NCBI RefSeq assembly: GCF_042648505.1
Contig: NZ_JBHRXK010000001.1
Span: 682,001-746,000, forward strand
Length of the DNA: 64,000 nucleotides
Direction of reading: 5' to 3'
Source of the DNA: Lysobacter_L cavernae
GTDB taxonomy: Bacteria > Pseudomonadota > Gammaproteobacteria > Xanthomonadales > Xanthomonadaceae
Of this stretch, positions 35,420 through 44,303 are shown piece after piece. The translations under genes were made by a program, and so were the position numbers. Position 1 is the stretch's first letter. Each line of letters opens with the position of its first letter. Below the pieces are notes generated by a model. It was not told where the DNA came from. It saw nothing but the letters and a program-made list of their open reading frames with translations, and ran no database searches.

Positions 35420-36631
35420 TCAGCCGAATGGCGCCGCAAGCGATCTCGCCGGCGCGGTGAACCAGGCGGCGCCGTGTTCGGTGACGTGGAAGTGGTCCTC
35501 CAGCCGGATGCCGAACCGACCGGGCACGACGATCATCGGTTCGTCGCTGAAGCACATACCCGGCGCCAGCGGCGTGGTGTCGCCGCGCACGAGATAAGCC
35601 GGTTCGTGGATCGACAGGCCGATGCCGTGGCCGGTGCGATGCGGCAGGCCCGGAAGCTGGTAATCGGGGCCGTAGCCAGCCCGCTCAAGCACGGCGCGTG
35701 CGGCCGCGTCGATCGCCTCGCACGGAACGCCGGGGCGGACCGCATCGAACGCCGCCTGCTGCGCTTCGCGCTCGAGTTGCCAGACATCGGCCTGGATCAC
35801 GGACGCCTTGCCGAACACGTAGGTACGGGTGATGTCGGAGTGGTAGCCGCCAACCTGGCAACCGGTATCGATCAGCACCACGTCACCCTCGGCCAGCTGC
35901 TGCTCGCCGGGAACGCCGTGCGGGTACGCGGTGGCCTCGCCGAACTGCACCGCACAGAACGTGCTGCCGCCGTCGGCGCCGAGTGCGCGGTGCGCGTTGT
36001 CGATGAAGCGCCTGACCTGCGTGGTGGTGATGCCCGGCGCCAGGATCGCGGCGGCGCGACGGTGCACCTCCAGCGTCATGTCCATCGCCTGCTGCATCAG
36101 TGCCAGTTCGGCCGGCGACTTGCGCATGCGGCAGCCGTCGGTGACGTGCGTGGCCTCGACAAGCATTCCTTCGACCCTCGCATCCACCGCGCGACGCAGG
36201 CCTTCGACCACGAAGAACGGCGCCTGCGGATCGAGCGCGACGCGCCTGGCGCCGTGTTCGCGCAGGACATCGGCAACGAGCCGGTACGGGTTCTCGTGCT
36301 CCTGCCAACTGCGCAATCCGGCCTCGATACCGAGCCCGGCCTGGAGCGAACCCAGCTCGAACTCCGGGCAGACCAGCACCGGAGCGCCACTGCGCGGCAG
36401 CACCATCACCACCAGCCGTTCACTCGCCGCCCACGACAGGCCGGTGAAGTAACGCAGGTTGGCGCCGGCGTTGATGATCAATGCATCGGCGCCAAGTTCC
36501 GCCATCAGGCTGCGTGCGCGCGCCAGCCGCATCGCGCGTTCCTCGGTGCGGATCGGTGGCGCGGGTCGCGACCAAGGGCCGAGCGCGGCCAGTTCTGTTT
36601 CCGCGGTCGATCCGCCGATGCCGTGGCTCAT
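35420..36631 (-). CDS. M24 metallopeptidase (Xaa-Pro aminopeptidase/prolidase type)
   Basis: The 403-aa protein has a creatinase N-domain (about 30-160) and a pita-bread M24 domain with all five metal ligands: Asp255 (LIDTG), Asp266 (HSDITRT), His335 (TGHGIGLS), Glu364 (DEPM) and Glu378 (RLEDH). It has no signal peptide, so it acts in the cytoplasm on peptides with Pro, or here probably hydroxyproline, at the second position. Its ATG overlaps the stop of the FAD dehydrogenase gene (ATGA), so the two are one operon and the peptidase is part of hydroxyproline use. Substrate preference for Hyp is inferred from context. Confidence 0.9.
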   Translation of the reverse strand: MSHGIGGSTAETELAALGPWSRPAPPIRTEERAMRLARARSLMAELGADALIINAGANLRYFTGLSWAASERLVVMVLPRSGAPVLVCPEFELGSLQAGLGIEAGLRSWQEHENPYRLVADVLREHGARRVALDPQAPFFVVEGLRRAVDARVEGMLVEATHVTDGCRMRKSPAELALMQQAMDMTLEVHRRAAAILAPGITTTQVRRFIDNAHRALGADGGSTFCAVQFGEATAYPHGVPGEQQLAEGDVVLIDTGCQVGGYHSDITRTYVFGKASVIQADVWQLEREAQQAAFDAVRPGVPCEAIDAAARAVLERAGYGPDYQLPGLPHRTGHGIGLSIHEPAYLVRGDTTPLAPGMCFSDEPMIVVPGRFGIRLEDHFHVTEHGAAWFTAPARSLAAPFG

Positions 36632-37914
36632 GTGCGAGGTGCTCCTGTGGTGCGATGGAAGCGCTGCAGGTCGAAGGGCGCGAGCGCTACCTCCGGCTCG
36701 CGGCCGCCGACCAGCGCGGCGATGATTTCGGAAGTGACAGGCGCCAGGGTCAGGCCCAGGTGCTGGTGACCGAAGGCGTACAGCAGGTTGGGCGCGGCCG
36801 GGCTTCGACCGATCGCCGGCAGGTAGTCGGGCAAGGTCGGACGCGCTCCGAACCACTCGCGACCGTCACCGGACGTGGGCAATCCAAGCGCGGCGGCATG
36901 GCCGCGCAACGCCGCCCACTTGTGCGGATCGGGCGGCGTTTGTGCTGCGGCGAACTCGACGAAGCCGGCAGCGCGCAGGCCGTCGCCAAAACGCGTGACG
37001 ATCATCGAGCGGTCCTCGAACACCACTGGCGGGCTGTCGGCCGGCCAGTCGTGGCGCGGCCAGCGCACGTGGTAGCCACGTTCGGCGATCAACGGCGGGC
37101 GTGGGCCGAACGTGGCCATGAGCTCGCCCGACGCCACGCCCGCCGCGACCAGGACGTGGTCGGCGGTCAGGCGCCGGCCGTCGTCGAGCAGCGCGACCGC
37201 GGCTCTGCCCTCGATCTCGATTGCACGCACCTGGCCTCGGACGAAATCGCCACCGGCCGCATCGAAGGCCAGGCGCAGCGTCTGCAGCGTCTGCGTGACA
37301 TCGGCGACCTGCCCCGTGCCCGCGAAGCGGATCCCGCCCACCGGACGCTGCCGCAGCAGATCGCCGTAGGCATCCAGTTCGGCCACGTCCAGATCGCGCA
37401 GACGCGCGCTGCCGATGTCGGTTGCCATCCAGGCATCGCGTCGGCGGCGCGCCGTGCGGGCGGACTCCCAGAGCACGACGTGACCGTCAGCCTTCAGCAA
37501 GTCGGAGCGCTGCAGGTCGTCAACGAGTGTGTGCCAGGCCGGCAGCGCCCGATCCAGCAGCCCGCGCAGGGCCGCGCAGCCACGGCGGAACCGGGCCGGT
37601 GCGGCGGCACGGACGAAGTGCGCCATCCACGGCGCGCATGCAACCGGATCACGCACGTCCAGGGCACCGCCGAACGCGAACAAACGCCGCGGCGCCGAAC
37701 GGATCGTGGCCCACGAGGCGAGCGGTTCGACCTGCTCCACCGCGATGTGCCCGGCGTTGCCGAATGACGCGCTTTCCAGCCGCGCCAGCGGATCGACCAG
37801 CGTGGTGCGCAGGCCCGATTGACGCAGGCGCAAGGCACTGGTCAAGCCGACGATGCCGGCCCCGATCACGAGGGCCGATTGCGCCTGCCCGATGTTCCCC
37901 TGTCCAACGCGCAA
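36628..37914 (-). CDS. FAD-dependent D-hydroxyproline dehydrogenase (DAO family)
   Basis: The 428-aa protein has an N-terminal dinucleotide-binding fold ALVIGAGIVGLTSALRLRQSG with GxGxxG, a DAO-type body and the C-terminal FAD-closing stretch YLPAIGRSP then LLYAFGHQHLGLTLAP. In the neighbouring pathway it would oxidise cis-4-hydroxy-D-proline to 1-pyrroline-4-hydroxy-2-carboxylate, passing electrons to the respiratory chain. A generic D-amino-acid dehydrogenase (DadA-like) is the alternative; the gene context decides. The start is TTG 37914 with GGGGAG 6 bases upstream; no in-frame ATG is available before the GxGxxG motif. It is transcribed divergently from the deaminase gene. Confidence 0.88.
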   Translation of the reverse strand: MRVGQGNIGQAQSALVIGAGIVGLTSALRLRQSGLRTTLVDPLARLESASFGNAGHIAVEQVEPLASWATIRSAPRRLFAFGGALDVRDPVACAPWMAHFVRAAAPARFRRGCAALRGLLDRALPAWHTLVDDLQRSDLLKADGHVVLWESARTARRRRDAWMATDIGSARLRDLDVAELDAYGDLLRQRPVGGIRFAGTGQVADVTQTLQTLRLAFDAAGGDFVRGQVRAIEIEGRAAVALLDDGRRLTADHVLVAAGVASGELMATFGPRPPLIAERGYHVRWPRHDWPADSPPVVFEDRSMIVTRFGDGLRAAGFVEFAAAQTPPDPHKWAALRGHAAALGLPTSGDGREWFGARPTLPDYLPAIGRSPAAPNLLYAFGHQHLGLTLAPVTSEIIAALVGGREPEVALAPFDLQRFHRTTGAPRT

Positions 37915-37966
37915 GGCCCGCTCCCCATTTCTGTCTTACGGATGAAATACAGACTTGATATTTGAT

Positions 37967-37982
37967 ATATCGTATATGATAT
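37967..37982. promoter_or_regulatory. Putative operator in the divergent Hyp promoter
   Basis: ATATCGTATATGATAT is an inverted repeat (ATATC/GATAT arms, 14 of 16 positions symmetrical) in a strikingly AT-rich island at about 37941-37990 within GC-rich DNA. It lies between the divergent FAD dehydrogenase and deaminase genes, 27 bases before the deaminase ATG. It has the size and symmetry of GntR/FadR-subfamily operators and is the natural target of the GntR protein encoded at 41393. Binding is inferred. Confidence 0.5.
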
Positions 37983-38008
37983 TACGAACACTTCAACCGG
38001 AGAGTGAA

Positions 38009-38929
38009 ATGGCTTCCAGTTCCTGCACCTGGTCGGGCGTGATCCCGGCCGTCACCACCCAATTCACCACCGACCTGTCGGTCGACCTCGATGCCACCCA
38101 ACGCGTCCAGGACGCGCTGATCCGCGATGGCGTGCATGGCCTGATCGCGATCGGTACCGTCGGCGAGAACAACTCGCTGGACGCCGACGAGAAGCTGGCC
38201 GTGGTGTCGGCCGCGGTCGAAACGGCGGCCGGCCGGGTCCCGGTCATCGCCGGCGTCTCGGAACTGACCACCGCCCGCGCCGTGGCCTTCGCCCGCGCCG
38301 CCGAGCGTGCCGGCGCGTCCGGATTGATGGTCCTGCCGGCGATGGTCTACGTACCGTCCGAGGCCGAGTTGCTGGCGCACTTCCGCACCGTCGCGCTGAG
38401 CACCTCGTTGCCGGTGATGCTCTACAACAACCCGCCGGCTTACCGCGTCAGCGTGACCATGTCGACGTTGGCCGGCCTGGCCGACGTGGCCAACGTGGTC
38501 GCGATCAAGGAAAGCGCCCCCGACCCGCGCCGCTTCACCGACCTGCACAACGCTTTCGGCGACCGCTACGCGCTGTTCGCCGGGCTCGACGACGTGGCGC
38601 TGGAAGGCCTGCTGCTGGGTGCGCGCGGCTGGGTCACCGGCCTGACCAATGCGTTCCCGCAGGAGTCGCTGGCACTGTGGGAGGCACTGCAGCGTGGCGA
38701 CCTGCCGCGCGCGCTGGCGATCTACCGCTGGTTCATGCCGCTGCTGCACCTGGATGCGGACCACGACCTGGTGCAGTCGATCAAGCTCGCCGAGATGATC
38801 ATGGGCCGCGGCAGCGAACGCGTGCGCATGCCACGCATGCCGCTGGCCGGTGCGCGTCGCGCCCAAGTGACGCAGATGGTCGAGACCGCAGCGGCGACCC
38901 GCCCCACCCTCGTCGCCGCCGCGGCCTGA
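38009..38929 (+). CDS. 1-pyrroline-4-hydroxy-2-carboxylate deaminase (DapA family)
   Basis: The 306-aa protein is a DHDPS/NAL-superfamily TIM barrel: GVIPAVTTQF at the start, IAIGTVGENNSLD (the carboxylate-binding GTxGE loop), LYNNPPAYR with Tyr139 and Schiff-base Lys167 in VVAIKES. In a hydroxyproline locus this family deaminates and dehydrates 1-pyrroline-4-hydroxy-2-carboxylate to 2-oxoglutarate semialdehyde. A true dihydrodipicolinate synthase is unlikely because of the neighbours. GGAGAG (37999-38004) 4 bases before the ATG at 38009 fixes the start; an earlier frame opening from 37955 overlaps the operator. It is the first gene of the rightward operon. Confidence 0.9.
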   Translation: MASSSCTWSGVIPAVTTQFTTDLSVDLDATQRVQDALIRDGVHGLIAIGTVGENNSLDADEKLAVVSAAVETAAGRVPVIAGVSELTTARAVAFARAAERAGASGLMVLPAMVYVPSEAELLAHFRTVALSTSLPVMLYNNPPAYRVSVTMSTLAGLADVANVVAIKESAPDPRRFTDLHNAFGDRYALFAGLDDVALEGLLLGARGWVTGLTNAFPQESLALWEALQRGDLPRALAIYRWFMPLLHLDADHDLVQSIKLAEMIMGRGSERVRMPRMPLAGARRAQVTQMVETAAATRPTLVAAAA

Positions 38930-38939
38930 GGCCCGCGCC

Positions 38940-39938
38940 ATGCGCCACACCTTCTTCTGCATCGACGGCCATACCGCCGGCAACCCGGTGCGCCTGGTCA
39001 GCGGCGGCGCGCCGCTGCTGACCGGCGCTTCGATGAGCGAGCGGCGCCAGGACTTCCTCGCCCGCTACGACTGGATCCGCACCGGCCTGATGTTCGAGCC
39101 GCGCGGCCACGACATGATGTCCGGCGGGTTCCTGTATCCGCCGACGCGCGACGACACCGACATCGGTGTGCTGTTCATCGAGACCAGCGGCTGCCTGCCG
39201 ATGTGCGGGCACGGCACCATCGGCATCCTCACCTTCGGCCTGGAAAACGGCCTGATCGAGCCGCGCGAACCGGGCCGGCTGCGGGTAGAAGTGCCGGCCG
39301 GCGTGATCGACGTCGACTACGTGGAAGACGGCGGCCGCGTGCGCTCGGTGCGCATCCGCAACGTGCCCAGCTACCTCGCCGCCGAAGGCATCCGCATCGA
39401 CGTGCCGGGCTTCGGGCCGTTGACGGTGGACGTGGCCTACGGCGGCAACTACTACACCATCGTCGAGCCTCAGGGGCCGTACACGGGGCTGGACGCACTC
39501 GGCGCCGCGCGCATCATCGAACTCAGCGGCCTCGTGCGCCAATGCGTACGCGACGCGTTCGAGCCGGTGCATCCACTCGATCCCACCATCCGCGGCGTCA
39601 GCCACGTGCTGTGGGCGGACGCACCGAAAAGCGAAGGCGCCGATGGGCGCAACGCGGTCTTCTACGGCGAACGCGCGATCGATCGAAGCCCCTGCGGCAC
39701 CGGTACATCGGCGCGCATGGCGCACCTGGTTGCCAAGGGCCGGCTGCAGGTGGGCGACCGCTTCGTCCACGAGAGTTACATCGGCAGCCGCTTCATCGGC
39801 CGCGTCGAGGCCGCGACCACGCTCGGCGAACACGCGGCGATCGTGCCTTCGATCGAAGGCTCGGCGATCGCCACCGGCTTCAACCAGATCTGGATCGACG
39901 AGGCCGACGCGTTCTGGCGTGGCTTCGTGGTGACTTGA
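38940..39938 (+). CDS. 4-hydroxyproline 2-epimerase (proline racemase family)
   Basis: The 332-aa protein carries both catalytic cysteines of the family: Cys89 in PMCGHGTIG and Cys252 in SPCGTGTSARM; the N-terminus CIDGHTAGNPVRLV is also typical. Proline racemases and hydroxyproline epimerases share this frame; the locus supports interconversion of trans-4-hydroxy-L-proline and cis-4-hydroxy-D-proline, the first pathway step. No signal peptide. It begins 10 bases after the deaminase stop and is followed after 8 bases by the aldehyde dehydrogenase, so the three form an operon. Confidence 0.93.
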   Translation: MRHTFFCIDGHTAGNPVRLVSGGAPLLTGASMSERRQDFLARYDWIRTGLMFEPRGHDMMSGGFLYPPTRDDTDIGVLFIETSGCLPMCGHGTIGILTFGLENGLIEPREPGRLRVEVPAGVIDVDYVEDGGRVRSVRIRNVPSYLAAEGIRIDVPGFGPLTVDVAYGGNYYTIVEPQGPYTGLDALGAARIIELSGLVRQCVRDAFEPVHPLDPTIRGVSHVLWADAPKSEGADGRNAVFYGERAIDRSPCGTGTSARMAHLVAKGRLQVGDRFVHESYIGSRFIGRVEAATTLGEHAAIVPSIEGSAIATGFNQIWIDEADAFWRGFVVT

Positions 39939-39946
39939 GCACACTC

Positions 39947-41383
39947 ATGACCGAAACCCTCACCCTGTCCCACCACATCGCCGACCAGACGATCCCGGCG
40001 ATCGTCGCGCACGAGCAACGCAACCCCGCCGCTCCCGACGACCTGGTCGTGCACATCCCCGAGGCCGGTACGGCCCTGGTAGCGCAGGCGACGCAAGCGG
40101 CCCGTGACGCACTGGCGCCGTCCGCCGCGACCGGCATCGAAGCGCGCAGCGATGCACTGGCGAAGATCGGCCGTGCCATCGCCGCCAACGCCACCGAACT
40201 GGCGCTGCTGATCGCACGCGAAACCGGCAAGACCGTCCGCGACGCCCGCGGCGAGACGATCCGCGCCGCGCGCATCTTCGAATTTTTCGCCGGCGAGGCC
40301 CTGCGCAACATCGGCGAACGCTTCGAATCGACCCGGCCCGGCGCGATGGTCGAAGTGATGCACGCACCGGTCGGCGTGGTCGGCCTGATCACGCCGTGGA
40401 ACTTCCCGATCGCGATCCCGGCCTGGAAGATCGCGCCCGCGCTCGCGTTCGGCAACACGGTGGTGTGGAAACCATCGGAGGTGTCTTCCGCGACTGCCGC
40501 GGCGTTGATGCGGATCATCGCCGATGCGGGCCTGCCTGCCGGCTGCGTGAACCTGGTGCTCGGTGCCGGCGCGACCGGCCAGGCGATCTGTGAACAGCCC
40601 GACATCGATGCGGTGTCCTTCACCGGCTCCGAGCCGGTCGGCCAGCGCGTGCGCGAGATCGTGACCGCGCGCGGCGCACGCGTGCAACTGGAGATGGGCG
40701 GCGTCAATGGCTTCATCGTGCTGGCCGACGCCGACCTCGACATCGCCGTCGAGTGCGTGGCCAACGGTGCCTTTTTCGCGGCCGGCCAGCGTTGCACGGC
40801 GACGTCGCGAATCATTGTTGAAGACTCGGTCGCCGAGCGTTTCCTCGCGGCACTCAAATCCCGCGTCGAGCGCTTCTCGATCGGCGATCCGCGCGACGAG
40901 AGAACCGACATCGGCCCCCTCGCCTCGCCCCGGCAGAAGCAACGGGTGTCGACCCAGGTAGCGGCGGTGCGCGACGAAGGGCTGGTCACCGCTTTCGGTG
41001 CCGCACCCGACCCGGACGACTGCCACTTCGCCCCGACCCTGTTCGATCACGTCGGCGGCGACAGCCTGCTCGCACGCGAGGAGATCTTCGGGCCGGTGGC
41101 CGGGCTGTTCCGCGTCGACGGATTCGAGGCGGCAATGGCATTGCTGAATAACTCGCGCTACGGCCTGTCCGCAGGTTTGTGCACACGCTCGCTCAAGCAC
41201 GCTGAAGCGTTCAAGCGCGAGGCCCGCGCCGGCATGCTGATGGTCAACCTGCCCACCGCCGGCGTCGACCACCACGCCCCGTTCGGCGGCCTGGGCAACT
41301 CCAGCTACGGCCCGCGTGAACAGGGTCGCGCGGCGCGCGCGTTCTACACCACCTCGCGAACAACCTACCTGCGTGGCGGGTAG
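39947..41383 (+). CDS. 2-oxoglutarate semialdehyde dehydrogenase (ALDH superfamily)
   Basis: The 478-aa protein has the ALDH core: TPWNFP with Asn152, WKPSE, the Rossmann stretch FTGSEPVGQRV, Glu249 in LEMGG and catalytic Cys283 in AAGQRCTATSR. In this pathway it would oxidise 2-oxoglutarate semialdehyde to 2-oxoglutarate with NAD(P). The motif after Glu249 reads EMGGVNG where most members have a GGK(N/S)P-like form, a mild oddity. ATG 39947 is the start that gives a normal family length, with only a weak site (TTGAG) upstream. The GntR gene starts 9 bases after its stop. Confidence 0.92.
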   Translation: MTETLTLSHHIADQTIPAIVAHEQRNPAAPDDLVVHIPEAGTALVAQATQAARDALAPSAATGIEARSDALAKIGRAIAANATELALLIARETGKTVRDARGETIRAARIFEFFAGEALRNIGERFESTRPGAMVEVMHAPVGVVGLITPWNFPIAIPAWKIAPALAFGNTVVWKPSEVSSATAAALMRIIADAGLPAGCVNLVLGAGATGQAICEQPDIDAVSFTGSEPVGQRVREIVTARGARVQLEMGGVNGFIVLADADLDIAVECVANGAFFAAGQRCTATSRIIVEDSVAERFLAALKSRVERFSIGDPRDERTDIGPLASPRQKQRVSTQVAAVRDEGLVTAFGAAPDPDDCHFAPTLFDHVGGDSLLAREEIFGPVAGLFRVDGFEAAMALLNNSRYGLSAGLCTRSLKHAEAFKREARAGMLMVNLPTAGVDHHAPFGGLGNSSYGPREQGRAARAFYTTSRTTYLRGG

Positions 41384-41392
41384 ACTGGCTGC

Positions 41393-42121
41393 ATGAAGAT
41401 CGTCACCCGGACGCTGTCAGACCAGGCTTTCGAAGTCATCCGCGAACGGATCCTGTCGACCCGGATCCCAGCGCTCGCGCCGATCCGGCAGGACGCGCTG
41501 GCCGAGGAACTGGGCATCAGCAAAATCCCGCTGCGCGAGGCACTGGCGCGGCTCGAGCAGGACGGCTTGCTGAGTTCGCATGCCAATCGCGGCTACTTCG
41601 TCCCGGCCTTGAGCGCGGACCAGGCCGAGGAAGTGTTCGCGCTGCGCCTCAAGATCGAACCCGAGGCCGCCGCCGCCGCCAGCCTGGACGCCAACGAGGA
41701 ACAGCGCGAGACCGCCCGGGCCGCACTGGCCTCGCTCGAAGCCGCCTCCGCGACCGACGGTCCCGGCATCGTCTCGCTCAACCGCGCCTTCCACCTGGCA
41801 CTGGTCCAGCCCGGCGGGCGGCAGGTCACCGCGCAATTGGTCGAGCGCCTGCACGTGCTGGCCGAACGCTACGTGCGCAAGCATCTGGAACCCGAAGGCC
41901 GTGATGCCCGTGCCGACAACGAGCACCGCGCAATCCTCGAAGCCTGGCTCGCGCGCGATACCCGTCGCGTCACCGCGCTGCTGGGGCAGCACATCGCGCT
42001 GACCCTGGACGATCTGCGCCTGCAGTTGAACGACACCGCTGTCGCGCCCGCGCCTACCCGCAGCTCGTCCACGGCGGCATCGGCCAAGCCGGCACCGCGT
42101 CGCTTCGCTCACGCGAAATAG
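41393..42121 (+). CDS. GntR-family regulator, FCD (FadR) subfamily
   Basis: The 242-aa protein has an N-terminal winged helix (about 1-72: QAFEVIRERILSTRIP, LAEELGISKIPLREALARLEQDGLL) and an all-helical FCD ligand domain (about 80-215) with possible metal ligands Asp/His in FHLALV, EHRAILEAW and QHIAL. It is the last gene of the hydroxyproline operon, so it probably regulates that locus in response to a pathway metabolite through the palindrome at 37967. The C-terminal 30 residues are Pro/Ser/Ala-rich and likely disordered. Confidence 0.9.
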   Translation: MKIVTRTLSDQAFEVIRERILSTRIPALAPIRQDALAEELGISKIPLREALARLEQDGLLSSHANRGYFVPALSADQAEEVFALRLKIEPEAAAAASLDANEEQRETARAALASLEAASATDGPGIVSLNRAFHLALVQPGGRQVTAQLVERLHVLAERYVRKHLEPEGRDARADNEHRAILEAWLARDTRRVTALLGQHIALTLDDLRLQLNDTAVAPAPTRSSSTAASAKPAPRRFAHAK

Positions 42122-42139
42122 GCCACCGCCATGCCAAAG

Positions 42140-42169
42140 AAAAACCCCGGCCATCGAGCCGGGGTTTTT
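42140..42169. terminator. Bidirectional terminator between the gntR and rhlE-like genes
   Basis: AAAAACCCCGGC (42140-42151) and GCCGGGGTTTTT (42158-42169) form a 12-bp perfect stem with a CATCGA loop. T-runs on both strands allow termination of both convergent transcripts. Confidence 0.85.
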
Positions 42170-42221
42170 CGTGTCTCGACGTCTGGCCCGATCGGCCAAG
42201 GTACGTCGCGCTTGATCGGAC

Positions 42222-43541
42222 TCAGCCGCGCGAGCTGTGGCGCTGGCCCGAACCGGAACGCCCTTCCGAGCCGCCGCGGTGCTGCTTCGGACCGGCGTGG
42301 GCGTGACGCGCCGCCGGCTTGCCGTGCGGACGGTGCGCGGGCTTGCGCGGTCCCTGGTTCTGGCGCCCACCCGGCTTGGGCAACGGCGCATTGAGCTGGA
42401 TCGGGCGGCTCGGCGCGAAGCCTTCCACCACCGCCAGTTCGATGTCGGCCTTGAGCATGCGCTGGATCTGGCGCAGCAGGCCACCCTCTTCCGGCGCGAC
42501 GAACGACACCGCTTCACCGCTGGCGCCGTTGCGGCCGGTGCGGCCGATGCGGTGCACGTAGTCCTCGGCGACCATCGGCAGGTCGTAGTTGATCACCAGC
42601 GGCAGGTCGGGGATGTCGAGGCCGCGCGCGGCGACGTCGGTGGCCACCAGCACGCGGGCCTTGCCGGCCTTGAAGTCGCGTAGCGCCTTCTGGCGCTGGG
42701 CCTGGCTCTTGTTGCCGTGGATCGCCACCGCGGCCAGGCCGGATTCTTCCAGTTGCTCGGCCAGGCGGTTGCAGCCGTGCTTGGTGCGACCGAACACGAT
42801 CACGCGGTCGGTGTGGCGACGGCTGACGATGTCGACCAGCAGGTCACGCTTGCGCGCGACATCGACCGGATGGGCGCGGTGGACGATGGTCTCGGCGATG
42901 GTGTTCTGCGCCGCCACCTGCACCTGCTTGGGCTGGTGCATGAACTCCAGCGCCAGCTGCTTGAGCTGCGACTCGAACGTGGCCGAGAACAGCATCGTCT
43001 GGCGCTCGCGCGGCAGCTTGGCGAGGATGCGCTTCATCGCCGGCAAAAAGCCCATGTCGAGCATGCGGTCGGCTTCGTCGAGCACCAGGATCTCGATCGC
43101 ATCGAGCCGGGCGGTGCCGCGCTCCATGTGGTCGATCAGGCGGCCCGGGGTGGCGACCAGCACGTCGACGCCGCGACGCAGCATCTCGACCTGCGGGCCC
43201 ATGCCGGCGCCGCCGTAGATCGAGCAGATGCTCAGGCGCAGGTGCTTGGCGTAACCACGCAGGCTTTCGTTGACCTGCACCGCGAGTTCGCGGGTCGGCA
43301 CCAGCACCAGCGCGCGCGGCTTGCGCGGGCCGTTGGCAGCGGTCTGCTTGCTCAGGCGGTTGAGCAGCGGCAGGCCGAACGCGGCGGTCTTGCCGGTACC
43401 GGTCTGGGCGCCACCCAGCAGGTCGTGGCCGGCCAGCGCCAGCGGAATGGCTTCGGCCTGGATCGGGGTCGGGGTGTTGTAGTTCTGCTCGACAAGCGCG
43501 CGCAGCAACGCGGGCGCAAGCCCGAGGGATTCAAACGTCAT
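42222..43541 (-). CDS. DEAD-box RNA helicase, RhlE-like
   Basis: The 439-aa protein has all helicase motifs: AQTGTGKT (Walker A), PTRELA, TPGRL, VLDEADRMLDMG (DEAD), SAT, then ARGLDIP and HRIGRTGR in domain 2. The C-terminus (about 385-439) is a basic Gly/Arg/His/Pro-rich tail that binds RNA. RhlE proteins act in ribosome maturation and RNA decay. ATG 43541 has GGAG about 7 bases upstream, and FESLGLAPALLRAL is the Q-motif region. Upstream lies an unusually long gene-free region that could include a regulated leader. Confidence 0.94.
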   Translation of the reverse strand: MTFESLGLAPALLRALVEQNYNTPTPIQAEAIPLALAGHDLLGGAQTGTGKTAAFGLPLLNRLSKQTAANGPRKPRALVLVPTRELAVQVNESLRGYAKHLRLSICSIYGGAGMGPQVEMLRRGVDVLVATPGRLIDHMERGTARLDAIEILVLDEADRMLDMGFLPAMKRILAKLPRERQTMLFSATFESQLKQLALEFMHQPKQVQVAAQNTIAETIVHRAHPVDVARKRDLLVDIVSRRHTDRVIVFGRTKHGCNRLAEQLEESGLAAVAIHGNKSQAQRQKALRDFKAGKARVLVATDVAARGLDIPDLPLVINYDLPMVAEDYVHRIGRTGRNGASGEAVSFVAPEEGGLLRQIQRMLKADIELAVVEGFAPSRPIQLNAPLPKPGGRQNQGPRKPAHRPHGKPAARHAHAGPKQHRGGSEGRSGSGQRHSSRG

Positions 43542-44303
43542 GGTGGAACTCCGGTGGTCCACGAAACGCCCTCCACCGGCACCGCGCATCTATGCGGGAC
43601 GCCTGCATCAGGACAATCGTGTGATAACCCCAGCGTTCCCTTGAACCGCGCTGCGAGTATCGAATTAGACGGTGCCGGATGCTCCGGACCGTGTCGGCGC
43701 GACGAAAGACGTGCGGGATAAGAGCCGATCGGCGAGTCAGGGACTCAGTGCGATGGGCAGGCAACCTGGGAAACGTACCCTTGCGGGAGGCAGCCGTGCG
43801 CTGAACGGGCGAACTGTACGCGAAAGCGCTCACGGTAGCCAGCGGACAACCCCGCCCTCGTTCAGAAACGCTCGCGAAGCACGTAGCGGGCACGGATCGC
43901 CGCCTGCGGGCCGCGCAAACCCTGACCAGCAGTACGCGGTCGATGTGGCGTGGCTGATCACGCGTCGAGCGCGCCCGGCTCGAACGGGGCGGCTCGGTGC
44001 TGCGGTGCCCGGCCTCGGGGTTGTGTCGGCGCCGCCCCGCCGCCTCGACTTCGTGCAGCGACCTCGCCCGCCGTCCCGTTGAAATGCACGCACGTGTCCG
44101 CTCACTGGCCTCGTTTGCCGAATCGGCCGAACCGCAGCACGCGCCCCCCGCGCCGGTCGACTTCCCGGCCGGACGACGCCGGCAGCATGACCTTCGACAC
44201 CCGCCTCCTGCCAGGATCGGGTCTAATGTCCGCCGATGCCCCACCGGGGCTGTCGGACGTGACGTCCCTGATCTCCCCAACGCCTGTACGGCCGGAGCCC
44301 GCT
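43542..44303. other. 760-bp region with no recognisable gene
   Basis: Open frames exist on both strands but are Arg/Pro/Ser-rich, lack ribosome-binding sites and match nothing I know. The region holds the leaders of the rhlE-like gene (leftward) and the M13 peptidase (rightward, GGAG at 44294-44297). DEAD-box helicase genes often have long regulated 5' UTRs. I see no tRNA, tmRNA, RNase P or riboswitch pattern. Confidence 0.5.

Noticed and set aside
43531..44280. 249-codon minus-strand frame and a 136-codon plus-strand frame in the 760-bp gap
   Set aside because: Arg/Ser/Pro-rich, no start signals and no recognisable fold; the minus frame also runs into the helicase start region.
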